Of a stretch of 64,000 nt of DNA, positions 16,792 to 25,913 are shown in pieces. Every line of letters begins with the position of its first letter. Positions within the stretch are counted from its first letter, which is position 1. The notes under the pieces were generated by a model. It was not told where the DNA came from, made no database searches, and saw only the letters and a list, made by a program, of their open reading frames with translations. The stretch comes from Leifsonia soli (GTDB taxonomy: Bacteria > Actinomycetota > Actinomycetes > Actinomycetales > Microbacteriaceae), in assembly GCF_013408745.1 (NCBI RefSeq), contig NZ_JACCBJ010000001.1, forward strand, positions 3,720,001 to 3,784,000, written 5' to 3'. Made by a program: the position numbers and the translations under genes.

Positions 16792-17385
16792 TCAGTTGAG
16801 AGCCAATGCGACCGACTCTCGCAGCTGGGGGATGACGTCGGTGATAAACCAAGGGTTCCGGGCCTGCCATCGGAAGTTCAGCGGGGACGGGTGAACCAAA
16901 GGCATGAACTCCGGCAGATAATCACGGAACGAGTACACGGTCTCGGTTAAGTTGCCCTTCGCTCGAGGCCCCAAGTAATGGCGTTGCGCGTAGGTTCCGA
17001 TGAGGATGGTCAAGCGAATGTCGGGCATGAGGTCAAGCAGCGGTGCGTGCCACCTATCTGCGAACCCTTTCCGCGGAGGCAGGTCGCCCGAGGCGCCCTT
17101 TCCGGGGTAGTAGAAGTCCATCGGGAGGAGCGCGAATATCTCTGGGTCGCGGAATTGCGCCTCCGTGACGCCTAACCATCCGAACAGGGTGGTGCCACTT
17201 GTGTCATTCCAGGCGATTCCAGACTCTTGAGCCTTTCGCCCGGGGGCCTGACCGATCACCGCAACTCGGGCGTTGGGGCCGGCCGCATACAACGGCAGGT
17301 AGCCCAATTCCTGAGCCCAAGCGTTCTCCGGATCGGAGATAATCGCCTCTCGCACGATGTTGAGGTTGTCTGCTCCGGAAGTCAC
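16792..17385 (-). CDS. Uracil-DNA glycosylase family protein
   Basis: Protein of 197 residues. The glycosylase water-activating motif is GQAPGRKAQESGIAWND (about 45-61) and the second motif HPSPLNFRW (about 165). Related proteins remove uracil or damaged bases from DNA, though this subfamily is little tested. The GTG start overlaps the stop of the GNAT gene ahead of it (GTGA), so repair and acetyltransferase proteins are made together. Confidence 0.85.
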   Translation of the reverse strand: MTSGADNLNIVREAIISDPENAWAQELGYLPLYAAGPNARVAVIGQAPGRKAQESGIAWNDTSGTTLFGWLGVTEAQFRDPEIFALLPMDFYYPGKGASGDLPPRKGFADRWHAPLLDLMPDIRLTILIGTYAQRHYLGPRAKGNLTETVYSFRDYLPEFMPLVHPSPLNFRWQARNPWFITDVIPQLRESVALALN

Positions 17386-17834
17386 CGATGAGCCGTGTTC
17401 TTCACGCCCGGGAGGTGCGGGTCGACTAGGGATTCATACTCGGGGTGATCGTCGATGAAGGTGCGAACGATCGGACAGATCACCGTTACGGTTCGGTTCT
17501 GCGCCTGCAGCACATTGAGAATGCGCCGGATCATTTCCGTCGCGACGCCTTGATGACGGAACTCCGGATAGACGGACGCGGCAATGAGGGCGACACGGTT
17601 GCCGTCCACCGAATACGTCACCCCGCCGACCTCGGTGTCCCCGACGATTGCGAGGTACACATTGTGCTCCGCGTCATCAACCAGACTGAAGTCGAACTCC
17701 GGCTTAGCCCTGTCATCCAGCACCTCGTCGATTAGCGTCTTCTGGTCCTGAGTCAACGTGCCGGTCCCATCGGGGTAGCCTGCAGTATCCGGGTACTCAA
17801 ATTCGTACCGCGCTGGCTCGAATGAGTTGCTCAT
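17382..17834 (-). CDS. GNAT-fold N-acetyltransferase-like protein, NATD1 type
   Basis: Protein of 150 residues; the start at 17834 has AAAGGA upstream. Core: ASVYPEFRHQGVATEMIRRIL then TVTVICPIVRTFIDDHPEYESLVDP. It is closest to the 3545-4027 gene, sharing the AGYPDG N-terminal stretch. First gene of a two-gene operon with the uracil-DNA glycosylase. Confidence 0.75.
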   Translation of the reverse strand: MSNSFEPARYEFEYPDTAGYPDGTGTLTQDQKTLIDEVLDDRAKPEFDFSLVDDAEHNVYLAIVGDTEVGGVTYSVDGNRVALIAASVYPEFRHQGVATEMIRRILNVLQAQNRTVTVICPIVRTFIDDHPEYESLVDPHLPGVKNTAHR

Positions 17835-18012
17835 GTGCGTTCCTTTCAAGACTTCCGTTTTGTAACTGAACCCCGACGCGGGCTGCTAGGGAGTTTGTGT
17901 GTCTAGTCCGCCACCACTCTGCCGGGTCGGTCAAATGAAGTTCGCGTGTGGGACCCGTCCAGACACATTCAGTCACGAAGAACCAATTCGGTTGCTGTGA
18001 TGCCGCAGACGC

Positions 18013-18630
18013 CTATTCGTGTGTGGGGCTCGCGTCTATATACCCATGTGCGGTCAGAAAAGCGCGGATCTTACGGCGAGCATCGAACACCGTCTTGTAG
18101 ACCGCGCCACGATTTGATTCCGCCTCGGCGACCACGCGCTCAAGAGGCAATCCCTCCACAACGACCGCCAGGAACACATCCCGCTGATGATCGGTAAGTG
18201 TCTCGTCGACCGCGCGCCGAACAGCACTTATCAGCTCCCTTTGGATCGTTCGCTGAAGCGGGTCGTGGTTCATACTCGCCGGCAGCCGCTCCCATTCGTC
18301 GACCTCAAGGGTGAGAGCCGGGCGTCGCGAGAAATGGCGGGCAACCTTGTTGGAGACTTCAAGCGCTACGAAACGGTAAGCCCAAGTTGTGAATCTGCTC
18401 TCGCCGCGAAAGGAATCGAGTTTTGTCAGCAACGACAGCATCGCGTCGTCGGCTGCCTGCAGAGCAAGGTCGTCCAGTTCCGGGCCGGTTATGCGCACCA
18501 CCGGCCCGCGCTTGTAGGTCTCGTGAGTCGCAACGCGCAACATCATCGCGTGTAGCCGTGCAAGCGCAGCTTCTCGCGCGGGACCGTTGTCGCGGAGCGC
18601 AGCCAACCATGAAGAGGTGTCAGTATCCAA
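18013..18630 (-). CDS. ECF sigma factor, second copy
   Basis: Protein of 205 residues. Region 2 is DDLALQAADDAMLSLLTKL and ESRFTTWAYRFVALEV; region 4 is LTDHQRDVFLAVVVEGLPLERV...GAVYKTVFDARRKIR. It is a different subgroup from the 1217-1870 factor. A TTG start at 18630 is forced by an in-frame stop just upstream. Members of this group often have a zinc-finger (zf-HC2) anti-sigma next door, but none follows here. Targets are unknown. Confidence 0.82.
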   Translation of the reverse strand: MDTDTSSWLAALRDNGPAREAALARLHAMMLRVATHETYKRGPVVRITGPELDDLALQAADDAMLSLLTKLDSFRGESRFTTWAYRFVALEVSNKVARHFSRRPALTLEVDEWERLPASMNHDPLQRTIQRELISAVRRAVDETLTDHQRDVFLAVVVEGLPLERVVAEAESNRGAVYKTVFDARRKIRAFLTAHGYIDASPTHE

Positions 18631-19174
18631 TGTGCTTCACCCCGGTTGCCAACGCAAAGAGAACAACCACGAATGGCTTGCGTCAGTGAAATCATGCGCG
18701 CATTCGTGACCTCCGTCGAAGCGGGAAACAGCGGCATGCCGCTCTGTTGGGAAGTCTGCGTTTGCATGCGTTAACTGCTGACAAGTGCGCGACGTGTAAC
18801 GAGCAGTGCGCACAAGGCTCCGAAACGCGTCCCAGCCGACAACCACGAAAAGAACGATACCGTCCTCTTGCCGACGCGTAAAAATCTCCGAACCTCAGCT
18901 GCTGACCCGGTGTTTCCGAATCATTCCCCGGAGAGACCGCCCGCTCGAGTCATACGAGAAGGAGACGTTCTCGTCCAGAATTTCCGGCGCAGGTCAACTA
19001 GAACTTGTGACAGGTCGACGAGCGCCGACGCGTGCCTGGACTGCAGAGTGATTGAATTCCGTTGAGTTTGCACTGCGCTGAAAGCATCTTCGCGCACTAC
19101 GCCACTTCGGCGGTTTGCCTCGCTGCCTCGCCACATTTGAGCTCCAAATCGGCGTCCGGCCGTAAGATAAGCGG
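18631..19174. other. Intergenic stretch, no gene seen
   Basis: About 540 bases between divergent ECF sigma and TetR genes. I see no convincing reading frame. A small palindrome GCGGCATGCCGC lies at about 18731-18742. The promoters of both flanking genes must be here. Confidence 0.5.
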
Positions 19175-19834
19175 GTGGACGACAGCTCTCCAACCCGGGC
19201 GGTCGCACGGTTGACACCCAGGGGCGCTAAGACCAGGTCCAGGATCGTGGAAACTGCGGCCGAGCTCATCCGCGTCCGCGGAGTGGGCGGGACGACATTG
19301 GATGATGTCGTCGCGGCAAGCAAGATTAGTAAGTCGCAGCTGTACCGACATTTCGAGGACAAGCCCGCCTTGGTCCGGGCGGTCATCGAATATGTCGGCG
19401 ACCGCAAGATCAGCGGTGAGCGAGAGCGCTTAGAAAACGTTCGTACGTTTGCTGGGCTTCGACGGTGGCGCGACGCGATGATTGAGAACAACGCGCTCGA
19501 AAGCGGCCGCTACGGCTGCTCGCTGGGCTCCCTCGCCAACGAAGTCGCGGACCATGACTGGGTCGCGCGCCTCAAGCTGGAAGAACTATTCAGCGCCTGG
19601 GAGCAGCTTTTCATGGACGTGATCGAGCGGCTTCAGGACGATGGCCTGGTTCCAGCAAGCGCGAATGTGCGTCAGCTGGCTACGGGCTTCGTCGCCGCAA
19701 TTCAAGGTGGTTATCTCCTCGCCCAGACATCGCGAGACGTAGCGCCGATGGAGTCTGCTATCGATATGGCGATCACTCACCTTCAACTCCTAGCTATGGC
19801 TGACGAACGCGCGCTTGAGCAACTGGACGCGTAA
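19175..19834 (+). CDS. TetR-family regulator, paralogue
   Basis: Protein of 219 residues, GTG start. HTH: SRIVETAAELIRVRG...ISKSQLYRHFEDK. The ligand domain shares GCSLGSLANEVAD and QTSRDVAPME with the 6054-6671 regulator, so the two are recent relatives. One of that protein's two clustered cysteines is missing here. No gene on the same strand follows closely; it converges with trxA, so its target is probably elsewhere in the island or its own promoter. Confidence 0.85.
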   Translation: MDDSSPTRAVARLTPRGAKTRSRIVETAAELIRVRGVGGTTLDDVVAASKISKSQLYRHFEDKPALVRAVIEYVGDRKISGERERLENVRTFAGLRRWRDAMIENNALESGRYGCSLGSLANEVADHDWVARLKLEELFSAWEQLFMDVIERLQDDGLVPASANVRQLATGFVAAIQGGYLLAQTSRDVAPMESAIDMAITHLQLLAMADERALEQLDA

Positions 19835-19863
19835 CAAGTGCTCTTGTGCGGCCCGCTCTCCGA

Positions 19864-20247
19864 TCAGTCTGTGAGAGAGATCGCAATCCGTCCGCTGGCG
19901 GCCTCAGCACGTACCTGATCCATATCTAACGCCCTCACCGCGGCGACAACTTCCGCAAGCGCCGGCGCGGGCAGCGCCCCCGCTTGATTGAACACGCGCA
20001 CACCTTCGCGGAAAGCCATGAGTGTGGGGATTGCAGTGATCCCCGCGGCGATCGTGACCTGCTGAGCAGACTCAGTGTCGAGTTTCCCGTGGACGATGTC
20101 GGGGTTCTGTCGGGCTGAGTTCTCAAAGATCGGCGCAAACTGGGTGCAAGGGCCGCACCAAGTGGCCCAGAAGTCGACGAGGACGATGTCATTGTCCTTG
20201 ATGACGCTCTGAAAATTCGCGTCTGTGAGCTCCGTGGTGGTTGACAT
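19864..20247 (-). CDS. trxA: Thioredoxin
   Basis: Cytoplasmic disulfide reductase, 127 residues. Active site WCGPC (Cys31, Cys34) and cis-Pro in AIPTLMAF. The start at 20247 has AGGGGA upstream. There is a C-terminal tail of about 15 residues beyond the usual fold. It can reduce MsrA and AhpD-type proteins, and TrxB is encoded at 29345-30265, so a full thioredoxin chain is present in this island. Confidence 0.95.
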   Translation of the reverse strand: MSTTTELTDANFQSVIKDNDIVLVDFWATWCGPCTQFAPIFENSARQNPDIVHGKLDTESAQQVTIAAGITAIPTLMAFREGVRVFNQAGALPAPALAEVVAAVRALDMDQVRAEAASGRIAISLTD

Positions 20248-20264
20248 GCCGGATTCCCCTAGCT

Positions 20265-20420
20265 TCATCGAGTCATTGGCCTGTAGGTCCGCGCTTTTTG
20301 CCTGAGTTGCGCGTTTAGGTAGGCGAGCTGGTCGCCCAAATACGACGTCTCACAAATGTCTGCACCAGTCCGATGAATTTTCTTACCAATGACGCCAAGC
20401 TTTCTGGTCGCTACCGTCAT
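20265..20420 (-). CDS. Possible 51-aa protein upstream of trxA
   Basis: Short frame with non-shadow-like composition (Ile, Lys, Tyr and Asn present; one Cys in DICETSYLGDQLAYLN). It ends just before trxA on the same strand. The ribosome binding site is too close to the ATG. Could be a leader or a chance frame. Confidence 0.3.
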   Translation of the reverse strand: MTVATRKLGVIGKKIHRTGADICETSYLGDQLAYLNAQLRQKARTYRPMTR

Positions 20421-20702
20421 CCTCGGGCGGCTTCTGCGATGTCGGACGCGTCCCAGCCGACCCCTCGAGCCGGCGCACAGTCTTCGTCGTCCGTCCTTCG
20501 ATAGCGAGCGTCGGATTGAGAACACGGTGGTCAGTTGAGGTTGCGTGCTTCTAGCCGGGGCCTGGGGTACGAACGTCTCCACCTCAGTACAAGGCGATTT
20601 AGTGTTGCCATCGCGCCCTGATGATACTGATCATCCTGTCAGGTGCAGCTTGCAGGCAACCGATTCCAGCTTCTGCCCAAACCAAGCCCGGCTGGGCTCT
20701 AT

Positions 20703-21140
20703 TTAGTGAAGAGGTCGCCGTGAGAAGTACCGGTTGGCGGGCGGTACAAACACCAGAGTGGTGGCGACGGCGCCAGCTGCGACCCGCGCAGCACCCAGCC
20801 CGTGGCTGGAGAAGGCACCGATCATCGATAGCAGCGTCACCCCGAGCAGGACGTAACGGGCCCAGTTTGCTCCCCTGGTGAGATACACCGCAACGACAAG
20901 GTAGCCCGCTGTGTAAAGGATTCCAGAGACCAGAGCAAACGCGATGAGGAGGCTGGCGCCTCCTACCTGGTTGGCGACTTCCGGATCTTCCGCAAGACCA
21001 GGAGTCAACAGGGACACGATGACGATCACCAGACTGAGGGCGGCAGCGACGACGTAGAGCCAGAACGCAATGACAACCAGGTTCGGTGCCGATCGCAGGC
21101 GGCGAGAAGGCTGAGCCGTCTGCGGAACATCGTCAGTCAT
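20703..21140 (-). CDS. Four-helix membrane protein, 145 aa
   Basis: Unrecognised integral membrane protein. Hydrophobic segments at about 21-47, 62-85, 95-112 and 115-132 give four probable helices; a short polar N-terminus precedes them. The ATG at 21140 has AGGAAA 11 bases upstream. No catalytic motif. Its neighbours on the same strand are the GNAT gene behind it and trxA further on. Confidence 0.65.
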   Translation of the reverse strand: MTDDVPQTAQPSRRLRSAPNLVVIAFWLYVVAAALSLVIVIVSLLTPGLAEDPEVANQVGGASLLIAFALVSGILYTAGYLVVAVYLTRGANWARYVLLGVTLLSMIGAFSSHGLGAARVAAGAVATTLVFVPPANRYFSRRPLH

Positions 21141-21182
21141 GTCACACCGCTTTTCCTCGCATAGGTCCCATGCTTGGGCGGC

Positions 21183-21473
21183 CTATGGGGTCACGCCGCC
21201 GATCTCTATGTCGCCGGACGCTCGACCGCGGCCGCGGAGGTACGCGTTCATCAATGGGCATTCGATGTGCACCCGTTCTCCACGAGCATGGAGTGTTCGG
21301 AGCACTTCGTCGAACACGCGCTCAGCAACATCGCTGCGCCATACACTGGCCTTCGTTCTCGTCGCTTCCACGAATACTTGATCGCCTCGACGTCGATATG
21401 GAACTACCGCCACGGGCGCGCCGTCCAGGAACGCGACAAACCTGTTGTGGCGCTCACGAATCTCGAGATCCAT
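21183..21473 (-). CDS. GNAT-fold N-acetyltransferase-like protein, diverged
   Basis: Protein of 96 residues, the shortest and most diverged of the five. It keeps VAVVPYRRRGDQVFVEATRT and the strand-helix HIECPLMNAYL, but the acetyl-CoA loop (usually RGxGxA/G) reads RSDVAERVF, so the glycines are lost. Catalytic ability is doubtful. Confidence 0.6.
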   Translation of the reverse strand: MDLEIRERHNRFVAFLDGAPVAVVPYRRRGDQVFVEATRTKASVWRSDVAERVFDEVLRTLHARGERVHIECPLMNAYLRGRGRASGDIEIGGVTP

Positions 21474-21590
21474 ACCTCACCAGGTCTCCATTCAGGGCAG
21501 ACCAACGCTCTGCCGGTCTTATAGCCTTCAAATGCCAACTGTACTAGTTGGTTCAAAGCAGTCAGATAAGTCGGTCAGGACGTGCGGTAC

Positions 21591-22100
21591 ATGTTGAGTG
21601 ACGAACAGGGCATCCTCGATAGCGTTCGAGAACGGCTAATGCGCATCTTGCCTGACATCGCGGCTGCAGTCTTTCATAGCGCGGATAACCAATGGACTTG
21701 GACGCTGCAGGTCTCAAGTGCCGGCGGTCTGGCTCGCTATCTGTACTGGGGATCCGGCCAGTGGTGGGTGACACAAGTGCACTCAGCCGGGGGGAACCCT
21801 GCCATAAGCGTCGTAGAACCGATCTCATCCGCGTCTGATGAGACCCGAGCGGTGGACCGTGGAGTGGTCATCGCCCTCGCTGCGGTGGGCAGCTCCGCTC
21901 TCGACCGCATCACTGGCTCGGCCGCAAATTATCAACTCGAGGACGACGATCAGCAATCGGCGTTGGTGGCCTTCGGCGCAGCGTTGAACGCACTTGAGAA
22001 CATCCAGGACGACGAAAGCGGTGATGCAGAAACCCGGTCGCTGGCCCGGACGCTGCGGGGGGAGTGGCTGATCACGCGACTAGATGACCTGGGCGGCTGA
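21591..22100 (+). CDS. Hypothetical protein, 169 aa
   Basis: Unrecognised. ATG at 21591 is preferred because AGGA lies 10 bases upstream; a GTG at 21582 is possible. The first half is beta-rich with tryptophans (WTWTLQVSS, LYWGSGQWWVTQV); the second half is helical (AALNALENIQDD). No signal peptide. Confidence 0.6.
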   Translation: MLSDEQGILDSVRERLMRILPDIAAAVFHSADNQWTWTLQVSSAGGLARYLYWGSGQWWVTQVHSAGGNPAISVVEPISSASDETRAVDRGVVIALAAVGSSALDRITGSAANYQLEDDDQQSALVAFGAALNALENIQDDESGDAETRSLARTLRGEWLITRLDDLGG

Positions 22101-22233
22101 ACGCAGACCAGACGCCCACGACCGTGCGACCGCGTAACGGCTTCTGGATCGGAGCGAGCCAAAGCTCGGCTGTCACTAAGGCGGGATTCCCAAACCGGCC
22201 TAGGCAATCCATTATGGTTAAAAATATAGGCGT

Positions 22234-22497
22234 ATGGATGGGGCGATTCCGATGGCAGGCTCTGACGCGGCGAGAGATCCCGACAGCGTCGATATAGTCG
22301 CTGCTCGCGTGATCCTCCACATGCTTACCGTGTCCGCGCACGATACTCGGGCGGAAATCGCGCTGAAGACTGGTATCGAGCCGGCCCGACTGAACGAGAT
22401 TCTTACCGGCCAAAGCTACCCAGACCTTTACGAAGTCGCTGTGTTCGAACAGGCGTACAAGCGGCCGCTGTGGCCCGGACCTGAGCCCTCGCCCTAA
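22234..22497 (+). CDS. Small helix-turn-helix protein, paralogue
   Basis: Protein of 87 residues resembling the 765-1043 protein: ALKTGIEPARLNEILTGQSYPDLYEVAVFE...LWPG. It is preceded by an AT-rich stretch (TTAAAAATATAG) likely to contain its promoter, and the ribosome binding site is weak. It stands alone. DNA binding is inferred from the HTH pattern. Confidence 0.55.
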   Translation: MDGAIPMAGSDAARDPDSVDIVAARVILHMLTVSAHDTRAEIALKTGIEPARLNEILTGQSYPDLYEVAVFEQAYKRPLWPGPEPSP

Positions 22498-22726
22498 TCG
22501 ATGCGAGATCCCCGTCCCCCGGGAGCTTGCTCACATGACCAGGGGACCCGAAGCCGGTCGGGGCGGGGCGGTAAGACTCGCTCCATCAATGTCGCCAACC
22601 CCACGAGTGACTATCGCCCCCTTCCGACTCAAGAAACTGTTCGTTGACTGCCGCGTCGCGAAGCCGGCGAGCTTGAGCGCCCGATACGCCCGACGTGCCG
22701 CTACGGCGGAGCAGCTAGGAGATCAG

Positions 22727-23081
22727 ATGAGCAGCGCGCGTGCTGCCAGTGAAGACTTGGCAATCCTGGAGACACTAACTGCGACTACAACGAAGGCGAT
22801 CAGGCTAGCGACGTCGAACGGCTTCCACGCCTTAACCGCCGACGGCTTCATCGTTCAGACTTCTGCAGTCACCGGGACCGCGACGAATACCTCGAGCAAT
22901 TCAAATCGATTCGAACGTTCAAGTCGGCGACGTCTCCCAGATCCACCTACGCGCCAATTGCACCCATCTAAACGACGGAACGGCGCCCGAAGCGCTATAC
23001 GCCGACACCTACGCGAAGCGAGGCAACTCGTGGGTGTTGATCTTCGCCTGCGCGATTGCGCGTCGAACTCGAGGTGTCTGA
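22727..23081 (+). pseudogene. Decayed SnoaL/DUF4440-like gene
   Basis: A clear Shine-Dalgarno (TAGGAGA) and ATG at 22727 open a frame (SEDLAILETL) that continues only by switching frames: NCDYNEGDQASDVERLPRL, then LTADGFIVQTS, then HRDRDEYLEQFKS, then VGDVSQIHLRAN and YADTYAKRGNSWVLIF, ending at 23081. Together these match the order of a DUF4440/SnoaL-like domain. At least four frameshifts are needed, so it is dead. The assignment rests on motif order read by eye. Confidence 0.55.
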
Positions 23082-23091
23082 AAGGAAAACC

Positions 23092-24318
23092 ATGACTGCG
23101 CCCACTACCATCGCGGCCCACAAAGTGACGACCCCGAAAATAAGACTGGCGTTCGCTTCGGCAGTAATCGCCCTGGTCGCGACGTTCGCTACCGTGGGAT
23201 CGACCGTCCCGCTATTCAACATCTATCGCGCCGAAGACGGGTTCACGAACGCCGGAATCTCCGTCGCGGTTGTGGTCTACTCGGCTGCAACACTTACAAC
23301 TCTTCTCGTCCTCGGGCGGCTGTCGAACCACGTTGGCCGTCGCCCTATCTCGATAGCGAGCCTGGCCCTGCTCTTCTTGGGTTGTGTGCTTCTGCTGAAC
23401 GTCAACGACATCAGTGTTCTAGTGATTGGACGTCTGATGCTCGGTCTTGGAGCCGGCCTCGCCAGCAGCAGTCTCACCTCCTACATTGTTGACACCGCAC
23501 CCCGCCATCCCCGCTGGCTCTCGTCTGTTGCATCCAGCCAGACGGTCATGCTTGGGCTGGCGATCGGTGCCGTCGCATCAGGTGCGCTCGTTCAATTCGC
23601 CCCACTGCCGCGACAGCTGATCTACCTGGTCGACATGGCTTTCCTCCTCGTCTCGGTTCTGTTGATCCTTGCTAGCCCCGAGACGGTGCGACGTAAGCCC
23701 GGAGCGCGACGCTCGATGAAGCCGAGCGTACGAGTCCCAGCCCGCGTCAGGCATCTCATTCCCGTGACGGCTGCGGTGCTCCTCTCGACGTGGTCGGTGG
23801 GGGCGTTCTACCAGGCGTTCGTGCCTGCGTTGGTGGAGAATCAGCTGCACACGGCCAGCCCGCTAGTGCTGGGGCTGGTCTTCGCCGCCTACATGGCACC
23901 GAGCGCTTTCGGAGCTCCGCTCGGAAGCCGGCTGTCAACTTCGATGGCGCAGCGCATCGGTATGGGCGCATTTCTGATCGGTATCGCGGGCGTCATCACC
24001 GCGGTCATCACCTCGACACTCGCCTTGTTCATCGTGTCCACTATCGTCGCGGGCGCGTCGCAAGGTATCGCGATCAGCGCGGCTACGCGTGGGCTACTGC
24101 ACGGAAGCAAGATCGATGACCGCGCGCCGACGTTTAGTGTGATTTATCTGATCAGCTATAGCGGTGCAACCATCCCCGCACTAATCGCGGGCCAGCTTTC
24201 CAACGTGCTGACCTTGCCGCAGATCATCCTCGGCTATGGAGTCTTTGCGCTCGTCGCAACGATCTGGACGATTCTGGGCGCCCGGAACCCGCTGGCTCAC
24301 CCGGGCGGAGAGGAGTGA
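23092..24318 (+). CDS. MFS transporter
   Basis: Major facilitator superfamily exporter-like protein of 408 residues with 12 probable membrane helices. The loop 2-3 signature is visible as LGRLSNHVGRRP (about 75-86), and GRLMLGLGAGLASSSL is in helix 4. The start at 23092 has AAAGGA upstream. The substrate cannot be read. The gene directly follows the decayed DUF4440-like gene and may once have been in an operon with it. Confidence 0.88.
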   Translation: MTAPTTIAAHKVTTPKIRLAFASAVIALVATFATVGSTVPLFNIYRAEDGFTNAGISVAVVVYSAATLTTLLVLGRLSNHVGRRPISIASLALLFLGCVLLLNVNDISVLVIGRLMLGLGAGLASSSLTSYIVDTAPRHPRWLSSVASSQTVMLGLAIGAVASGALVQFAPLPRQLIYLVDMAFLLVSVLLILASPETVRRKPGARRSMKPSVRVPARVRHLIPVTAAVLLSTWSVGAFYQAFVPALVENQLHTASPLVLGLVFAAYMAPSAFGAPLGSRLSTSMAQRIGMGAFLIGIAGVITAVITSTLALFIVSTIVAGASQGIAISAATRGLLHGSKIDDRAPTFSVIYLISYSGATIPALIAGQLSNVLTLPQIILGYGVFALVATIWTILGARNPLAHPGGEE

Positions 24319-24488
24319 TTACACCGCCGACTCAGCGAGGAGGTGGTCGTGGCTAAGTTCGAAGCTGAACAAGAAGCGCACCGATCGCGCGCAGTAGGTT
24401 CGGACGAGGATGTGTTGTCGGCCTTCCGGCAACATTCGGATAGGGGAGCGGGTGAGCCCCACTCGACTGACCGTGAGGAACCGAGCCG

Positions 24489-24707
24489 CTAGGGCTTGGG
24501 ATGTTTGAAGAAACCTTTCCACCAGGGGGTGTGGCGGGCCGGCCCGTCGGGGAGTTTGGTTTCGACGACCGACGCCTGCTCTCTGATGAACTCCACGTAC
24601 CCGCATTCGAGGCAGTTGTTTGTGTACGGGTGCACTGCAAGGCCGACGCCGTAATACGGATTCCGTCGTCGCTGCATGCGGTGACGGCAACGAGGGCAAT
24701 AGGCCAC
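24489..24707 (-). CDS. Small zinc-ribbon protein, 72 aa
   Basis: Two CxxC pairs, CPRC (about 4-7) and CLEC (about 33-36), form a zinc ribbon, followed by a basic tail ending FKHPKP. The GTG at 24707 is preceded by GGAG. Possible nucleic-acid binding. No partner gene is adjacent. Confidence 0.55.
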   Translation of the reverse strand: MAYCPRCRHRMQRRRNPYYGVGLAVHPYTNNCLECGYVEFIREQASVVETKLPDGPARHTPWWKGFFKHPKP

Positions 24708-24739
24708 AGGCGCCCGCTCCTCCCGCGGAGTCTATTCCG

Positions 24740-24772
24740 GAGGGCTCCGACAACCCGAATGTCGGAGCCCTC
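24740..24772. terminator. 13-bp perfect hairpin
   Basis: GAGGGCTCCGACA (24740-24752) pairs perfectly with TGTCGGAGCCCTC (24760-24772). It lies between the GntR gene and the zinc-ribbon gene, both on the minus strand. Confidence 0.6.
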
Positions 24773-24970
24773 GCCAGCCAGGACGAGCCTGGTTGGCGGC
24801 CGCCCTTGGGGGGTCAGCGGCCCGTTTTCACGATAGTGAAAGTGTAGCTCCAATCCAAATTGATGCTCTACTTGGAGAACCAAACAGTCCACTTTAGAGA
24901 AAGAGTGAGTCTGGTTTTTCGGAACGCGACGACCGGCGCTCCGTCGGTGTCCGAAACCTCCGTTGCGCGC

Positions 24971-25627
24971 TTACGCAGTCAGCGGGTTCGATGCGAAAAG
25001 GCCCCGCGTCGCTCGTTCAACCTCTTCCAGCGCCCCGCTTTGAAGCGCGCGAAGCAGTGCGACGTGGCTCGCCCTGAGGGAGGCCCAGTCAATGGGCCTG
25101 TTCTTGAACAGCACCAGCGCTTTGTACCCGAGTGACCGCGCGGAGCGCTCAACGACGTCAGTCAAACTCTCGTTAGGGCAAAGGTCTTCCAATGCCAAGA
25201 AGTAGTCAGTGATGCGTCGCGTAAAGCCGCTGACGTCGCGAGCGTCAATTGCCGCAATTGCGAGTTTGATGCGATCAATCAAGTCCCCGAGTTCGTTAGG
25301 CGTCGCCACGCGAACCGATGCGGTAGTTACCCCGGTGATGAGAACACCAATGGCTTCCAGGTAGCTTGAAGCTTCCTCGACGCGCGGTTTGACGACCCGG
25401 GTGTGCGATTGCGGTGCGGTTTCGACGAGTCCTTCGATCGTGAGCGCGAAAAGGGCCTGACGAATCGGCGTCCGGGAAATGCCGAGCCAGCGTTGCAGTT
25501 CCGCGTCGTCCAGTCGCTCGCCGGGGTGCAGGACCCCGTTCAGAATTGCTTCGCGGATGGCCTCGTAGGCAACGTCGCGGATCAACTTTCGGGGGGCGCC
25601 AGGGTGCGACGCGCCTAGTGCAGTCAT
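24971..25627 (-). CDS. GntR-family regulator, FadR/FCD type
   Basis: Protein of 218 residues. The winged HTH is AYEAIREAILNGVLHPGERLDDAELQRWLGISRTPIRQALFAL (about 15-60); the rest is the helical FCD ligand domain. The start at 25627 has GGAGG 4 bases upstream. No metabolic operon is adjacent, so the ligand is unknown. Confidence 0.88.
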   Translation of the reverse strand: MTALGASHPGAPRKLIRDVAYEAIREAILNGVLHPGERLDDAELQRWLGISRTPIRQALFALTIEGLVETAPQSHTRVVKPRVEEASSYLEAIGVLITGVTTASVRVATPNELGDLIDRIKLAIAAIDARDVSGFTRRITDYFLALEDLCPNESLTDVVERSARSLGYKALVLFKNRPIDWASLRASHVALLRALQSGALEEVERATRGLFASNPLTA

Positions 25628-25913
25628 ACCGCCTCCAACCGCGAACCGACTCCGCCTTCGGGTAGCGGACGTGCGGACGGATCGCAATAAATCACTGTAA
25701 GCGTGCCTGACGGCCGCACATGTTTCAACACGACATCTCCGCCGGCGTCCTTGAAGATTGACGGCTGATGATCCTTGCCCGTGTGCGAGCTCGCAATCTC
25801 CTAACGGTTAGGAATGGCGGGCGTGCAGGCATCGTTTGAAGGACTAAATGGTCCACATGCGGCTGTCTGGCAGCAGAAGTATCAGCGAACCCCGTAGCTG
25901 TGAAAGAGTGCGC

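Noticed and set aside
16638..16799. Small plus-strand protein ending ERTRPELS
   Set aside because: Pro/Ala/Arg-rich, no ribosome binding site, and it lies in the gap after the glycosylase gene that contains a GGGGCGCG hairpin.
22535..23095. A continuous 186-aa plus-strand gene
   Set aside because: Only short pieces look protein-like and the sense moves between frames; better explained as a decayed gene starting at 22727.
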